From: Candidatus Poseidoniaceae archaeon
Lineage (GTDB): Archaea; Thermoplasmatota; Poseidoniia; Poseidoniales; Poseidoniaceae
Assembly (NCBI GenBank): GCA_022452125.1
Contig: JAKURJ010000086.1
Span: 1-6,779, forward strand
DNA length: 6,779 bases
Reading direction: 5' to 3'
Part shown: positions 6,353 to 6,779 of the stretch, in pieces
How the letters are laid out: each line of letters begins with the position of its first letter
How positions within the stretch are numbered: position 1 is the stretch's first letter
Made by a program: the position numbers and the translations under genes
The notes under the pieces: model-generated
What the model was told of the DNA's origin: nothing
What the model saw: the letters and a program-made list of their open reading frames with translations, nothing else
Database searches by the model: none

Positions 6353-6779
6353 CTATCGTATAGAGACTGCAGTAAAGTCATCTTTGCCCGCCTCTGGCTC
6401 ATTCCAATCTTCATCTCCTGGAAGGATTAAGCCATCACCAATTTTCACTAAATCTGCGGCTAATTCTTGCTGCTTTTGGCACAGATTACTCCAGTCAAAA
6501 GAGGGGTTTCGCCACTTTGCCCAAAGCCTCATTCTTCTCCAAGAAGATTTACCTTTGGCATACAGCTTCATTTGCAACTTTCCTGAAGTAGGCATCCACC
6601 AAATCATGAGTGGCAAAACCAATACTGCAGGTAAAGCGAACAAGAACTCGATGATCATGCTATATTCAGCTAAGCCAGCAATTGGACTCGAATCTGATAG
6701 AAGAGCCCATGTGAATGCACTCGCAGTAATTAGCCACCAAATGGGATAAACTGCAAGTGCAGTGTACAATTTCAATGCT
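6353..6779 (-). CDS. Small two-helix membrane protein, 5' end probably missing
   Basis: I do not recognise this family. The frame is open to the right window edge. Its only early start codons are TTGs at 6775 and 6769, and the first ATG falls inside the second membrane helix, so the true start is probably outside. About 140 codons are visible, ending at TAG (6355-6353). Two hydrophobic segments (about residues 4-27 and 38-61 counted from the TTG at 6775) are joined by a short loop. A soluble tail of about 80 residues follows: first basic and aromatic (KSSWRRMRLWAKWRN), which by the positive-inside rule suggests a cytoplasmic tail, then acidic (GDEDWNEPEAG). Fifty-seven bases separate it from the hydroxylase cluster, so a shared role is not implied. 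Coding is supported by strand agreement with neighbours and the coherent helix pattern. Confidence 0.6.
   Translation of the reverse strand, partial: ALKLYTALAVYPIWWLITASAFTWALLSDSSPIAGLAEYSMIIEFLFALPAVLVLPLMIWWMPTSGKLQMKLYAKGKSSWRRMRLWAKWRNPSFDWSNLCQKQQELAADLVKIGDGLILPGDEDWNEPEAGKDDFTAVSIR

Noticed and set aside
6333..6749. Plus-strand open frame of 138 codons opposite the small membrane protein
   Set aside because: Its product is Ser/Cys-rich with no coherent domain or helix pattern. It lies wholly opposite a better minus-strand candidate and has no ribosome site of note.

Overview
The window reads as one strand-coherent block: all six credible genes lie on the minus strand. The organism is probably a planktonic marine archaeon of the Marine Group II/III (Poseidoniales-like) type. 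This is an inference from four things: GC in the mid-40s by eye; Shine-Dalgarno sites of GAGG type together with a TATA-like promoter; an exported protein with a signal peptide and a C-terminal Ser/Glu linker, membrane helix and basic end; and a DUF4350-like membrane protein. No rRNA, tRNA, CRISPR array, insertion sequence or attachment site was seen, and no stretch of 300 bases lacks a gene.

Layout in the direction of transcription (right to left). At 6775-6353 is the 3' part of a small two-helix membrane protein of unknown function, cut by the window edge. A 57-base gap with a U6 tract and an AT-rich promoter-like stretch follows. Next comes a tight cluster encoding a three-subunit molybdenum hydroxylase of the xanthine dehydrogenase family: the [2Fe-2S] subunit (6295-5591), the molybdopterin catalytic subunit (5652-2848) and the FAD subunit (2848-1904). 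The last gene of the cluster (1904-924) encodes a secreted, C-terminally anchored protein with two similar Cys-paired beta domains. A 145-base gap with a promoter candidate and a hairpin plus U6 follows. The start and first 259 codons of a DUF4350-like protein (778-2) run off the left edge.

The most informative signal is in the FAD subunit. Directly after its FAD-binding TLGGN motif it carries a Cys-rich insertion matching the extra [4Fe-4S] loop of 4-hydroxybenzoyl-CoA reductase (HCR). The catalytic subunit has HCR-like motifs (GAMRGHG, GSYSSRVTF, FGAKEAGEG) and lacks the AYxCSFR motif of form I CO dehydrogenase. The gene order small-large-medium is that of hcrCAB. The enzyme is therefore best described as HCR-like: electrons could pass between a low-potential donor, [4Fe-4S], FAD, two [2Fe-2S] clusters and the molybdenum site. 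The substrate cannot be read from sequence.

The genes are coupled by overlaps: 62 bases between the first two subunits, then TGATG, then TAATG into the secreted protein. The two larger oddities are long extra tails on the small and large subunits, and the close coupling of an exported protein to a normally cytoplasmic enzyme.
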